Shown here: positions 61,396-64,000 of the stretch, one piece after another
How positions within the stretch are numbered: the stretch's first letter is position 1
How the letters are laid out: the number at the start of each line of letters is the position of its first letter
Program-made: the position numbers and the translations under genes
DNA from: CAWHJB01 sp963698715
Lineage (GTDB): Bacteria > Chloroflexota > Anaerolineae > Anaerolineales > UBA4823
Assembly: GCA_963698715.1 (NCBI GenBank)
Contig: CAVORW010000002.1
Location: forward strand, 310,001-374,000
Length of the DNA stretch: 64,000 nt
Reading direction: 5' to 3'
Notes under the pieces: generated by a model
What the model was told of the DNA's origin: nothing
Database searches by the model: none
Seen by the model: only the letters and a program-made list of their open reading frames with translations

Positions 61396-64000
61396 TCAGG
61401 TGAAGAACGCATCTGCCTGCTGGATACTTTGATAGATCTGCCAGGCCAAATCGGGACCCCAACGCCGGGCGATGACTGGCACGGCCTGAGTTATGCCGTC
61501 CAGGAAGTTGCCCCTCCCCAGGCGGCGCAGATCTGCCAGTAGTTGGCAGGCGCGGGATGGGTCGAGCTCCAACCAGGCTGCGGCGATATTACTGATGGCG
61601 CGGCCACACTCGCGAATCCCGTCCAGCTTGGGAGCCAGGTGGGTCGCCTCTTCCAACACCTGCCTGGCAGGAACTGGCAGCACCGGGAGCAAGATCCTTT
61701 GCACGTCCAATAACGCTTCGATGCGCTGAGTTTGTGAGGCCTCGGCGCGCGCTGCTTGCAAAGCGCGCTCAAAGACCGCAGCTGCGCGCGGGTCTTTTTG
61801 GGTTTGCCAGAACTGGCCCAGGCGGGCGAGCGCATTGGTAAGCGCCACAGAACCGCCTGGCGTCGTAGAAGCCATCTGCCAGGCCTGTTCCCAGGCGTCA
61901 GCGGCAGGCTGGTCTTCCAATACGGATGCCAGTTCTACCTTTCCCAGCACCTGCAGGTCGGGGGCAACCAGGGCCTGGTTCAGCTTGCGCGCCAGATCAG
62001 GTCGCCGGGGCGCCAGGGCACGGATAGCTTCCAACAGCAGAAAATCGAATCGCTCAACCTGTTCCCGCAGGGCAAGGATATCCTCTACAATGGGCTCAGC
62101 CTGCTCAGGCGGCGCATAAGCTGCCACTGCCGCCAGGGCGCGCCCACGCTGTGAAAGATCCTTGATCTTTTGGGTAAGTGCCATTGCATCTTCCAGGTGC
62201 TCAGAAGCAAGACTGGCTGCCATATCTGCCAACACACGATCGCTGAAATAAGCGCCTTTGTAGATCGCCCCCCGAAATCGAGGCTACTTCCCGGAAGGAA
62301 GCAGCCGCTGTGCGGCCTTGCTCTGCCAGCCAGGCGCGGTATAAAGATGGCAGGTCGGCGCCACTAACTGCTTCATTTTGGGCTCGTTTTTCCAGTTCTA
62401 CAGCCTGGTCTTCCTGACCGAGCTTGCGACGCAGGTCCGCCAGGGCGAGTAAGACCTGTCCAAGATAGCCACCCTGGGCCTGCTCGCTGGCTGCTTCGGC
62501 CTGGTCCAGGATCTGCCCGGCCCGCCCGGCATCTTGAGCGAGGATCGCACGCGCCAGCGCCAGCAAAGCTCTGGCATGGAAACCTTTGTGGTCAACCGGT
62601 GGGGCTTCCAGGGCCTGCAAAGCGCTCTCCAGCTGGAACGCAGATACTTCAGGCGCGGCAGCTTCCATTGGTGTGCCGGACTGGGCTTCGGATTGCCGCT
62701 CGCTGAGGTAACCGCGAGTATGCTCACTGAAGGCCAGCTGCATACCCGTGTCGCCAATCTGGCTGGACAGCTGTTCGGCTTCGCTAAATATGGCAGGGCC
62801 GCGCGTGTCGCCGGCCCGGACCAGCCAATAGGCTACGTCAGCCAGGGCACGTGCCTTGGCTCCCAGGGTATCAAAAGTGTTTTGATCCTGGACCCAACGG
62901 GCTTCAAGTGAGGTCTGAGAAGCCATGTTGGCGCTGCTTAAGAAATCACGCGTCCCTTCATCCAGCTCAACCAGTATTGCCCGGGCTGTCTCAATCGCCT
63001 GGGTGAAGTCAGCCTGGGCAGCCTGCACCTCCGTCGGCAGCTGCCAGAAAGCCAGCTCGGCTAACAATCGAGCGCGCTGGTCAGTACCAGGCAGTTGGAT
63101 GGCGGTCTGGCGGGCAAGGCTGTATGCGTGGCGGGCCTGGTCTGTTTGCTTCTCGGCTGCGTAGCGGGAGCCCAGCCGAACCCACAGGAGGGCGGTAAAG
63201 TAGGCCTCGTCACCCTGGACGGGCAGGCTGGCAGCAATCGCGGCGGCGTGCTGCTGGTTATCAGCATCCCCAGTGTCCAGCAGCCCAAAAGCCACATTGA
63301 CCAACCCTTCCACGCCCGCCTCACCTCCAGTTCGGGCCAGGTTGTGGGCTCGCTTCCATTGGCCGTTGCGGGCCAGCTGGCGGAGCAGGTCAGGGCGGGC
63401 GGCCTTTACACTGGAAACCAGGGTAGCCGAAACCAGACCGCAGCGAACAAGCTCGGGCAGGCCAGCTGGTGCGCCCATTTCCAGCGCGGCGGCAATAGCT
63501 TCCGCCAGGTCATTACTGAAAAGATAATCGGATTGGGTCCGCAACCGGCGCGCCATCCGCACTTGCGGGGAGATCGACTGGAACAGCCGCGGAAAATAAT
63601 CGCGCCCGGCACCACGGAGGTGATAGGTCAGGGTCTCCAGGGGATAATCGTCATCCAGGAGAGCGAGGTCGGGATTCCTTTCGAGATAGTAATTGACAAT
63701 TTTGCGGTGAAATTCGGCTGCATCCAGCCAGAAATCCCCTGGCAGGTCAGGATCCAAAAGAAAGGCTGTAAATGCGCTGTGGTACGGCCGGTAAGTGCGC
63801 TGGCTGGGCGAGAGAGAGTCGTCGAAATCCAATAGACCAGTCAAGCTCTCGAGTGCCTGGCGCACCTGGGAGCCGCTCAAATTGCTAAAAGCGATGAGTT
63901 GGGATTCGGTGAGCGCCTGACGCGATACAGCCAGCAGCCCAAGTAAGGGTGCGTAGGTGGACTGCCATTTTTCGATATCGGTTTGTACCAGGGCAACCAG
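61396..64000 (-). CDS. STAND-type ATPase with helical-repeat tail, 5' end outside the window, one-base frameshift
   Basis: The right-hand part reads STYAPLLGLLAVSRQALTES then LSGSQVRQALESLTGLLDF and YRPYHSAFTAFLLD. This is the winged-helix segment that follows the NTPase domain in NACHT/STAND proteins. About 600 residues of TPR-like helices follow. The frame breaks in a C6 run (62268-62273); dropping one base joins SFREVASISGG to IYKGAYFSDRVLADMAASLA and continues to a stop at 61396. The ATPase core and N-terminal effector lie beyond 64000. STAND proteins act as regulators or as anti-phage sensors; the effector would decide. Confidence 0.8.

Noticed and set aside
1..64000. CRISPR arrays, rRNA and tRNA genes
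   Set aside because: No regularly spaced short repeats and no recognisable rRNA or tRNA folds were found on either strand; the only tandem repeat is the 624-bp one in the DUF4397 gene.

Overview
The window looks like part of a mid-GC bacterial chromosome, most likely from an anaerobic Chloroflexota of the Anaerolineae type. This is an inference from gene content: a CarD/CdnL-type regulator, a corrinoid methyltransferase set with its RACo-type activase, a STAND ATPase with a long helical-repeat tail, a MalT-like LuxR regulator, a TerC protein and DUF4397 secreted repeats. No rRNA, tRNA or CRISPR array was seen.

Layout. 1-5.7 kb is accessory DNA: the end of a VapC toxin gene, a decayed IS transposase, a group II intron maturase split by a 1,187-bp IS630-type element sitting exactly in a TA dinucleotide, then an AbiEi/AbiEii type IV toxin-antitoxin pair. 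6-14 kb holds a TetR regulator with two tandem palindromic operators, small stress or resistance-type enzymes, and a minus-strand run of UspA, an ArsB/NhaD-type permease, UspA and MscS. 14.1-16.0 kb has no convincing gene and is bounded by two diverged 300-bp direct repeats. 16-27.9 kb carries an ATP-grasp ligase with two frame breaks, TerC, an AidB-like acyl-CoA dehydrogenase, a CPBP protease, several small-molecule-modification families, a BNR-repeat protein coupled to a MoaD/ThiS protein, and CarD.

28.2-35.9 kb is a myo-inositol catabolism operon in the order iolC, iolB, iolD, iolA (one frameshift), iolE, iolG; no iolJ aldolase is present. 36.2-41.0 kb pairs a DtxR/MntR-family regulator, divergently transcribed, with a Fe3+-type ABC transporter. 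41.0-47.2 kb has a nucleotidyltransferase, a MalT-like regulator, an Lnt-like acyltransferase and two small unknowns. 47.2-56.0 kb is a corrinoid methyl-transfer system: MFS transporter, URO-D-fold methyltransferase, corrinoid protein, pterin methyltransferase, reductive activase and DUF1638, facing a GntR regulator and a second corrinoid protein across a promoter region with direct repeats. 56.1-64 kb has a secreted DUF4397 protein with a near-identical 624-bp internal duplication, a membrane methyltransferase, a fumarate-reductase/aspartate-oxidase pseudogene, and a STAND ATPase running off the right edge.

Two patterns cut across the window. Many gene borders carry long, near-perfect hairpins with unrelated stem sequences, often without an immediate T-tract. 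Several conserved genes are broken by a single inserted or missing base, and correcting that base restores a normal-length protein each time. The second pattern suggests either sequence errors or recent decay and should be settled before frame-broken genes are interpreted biologically.
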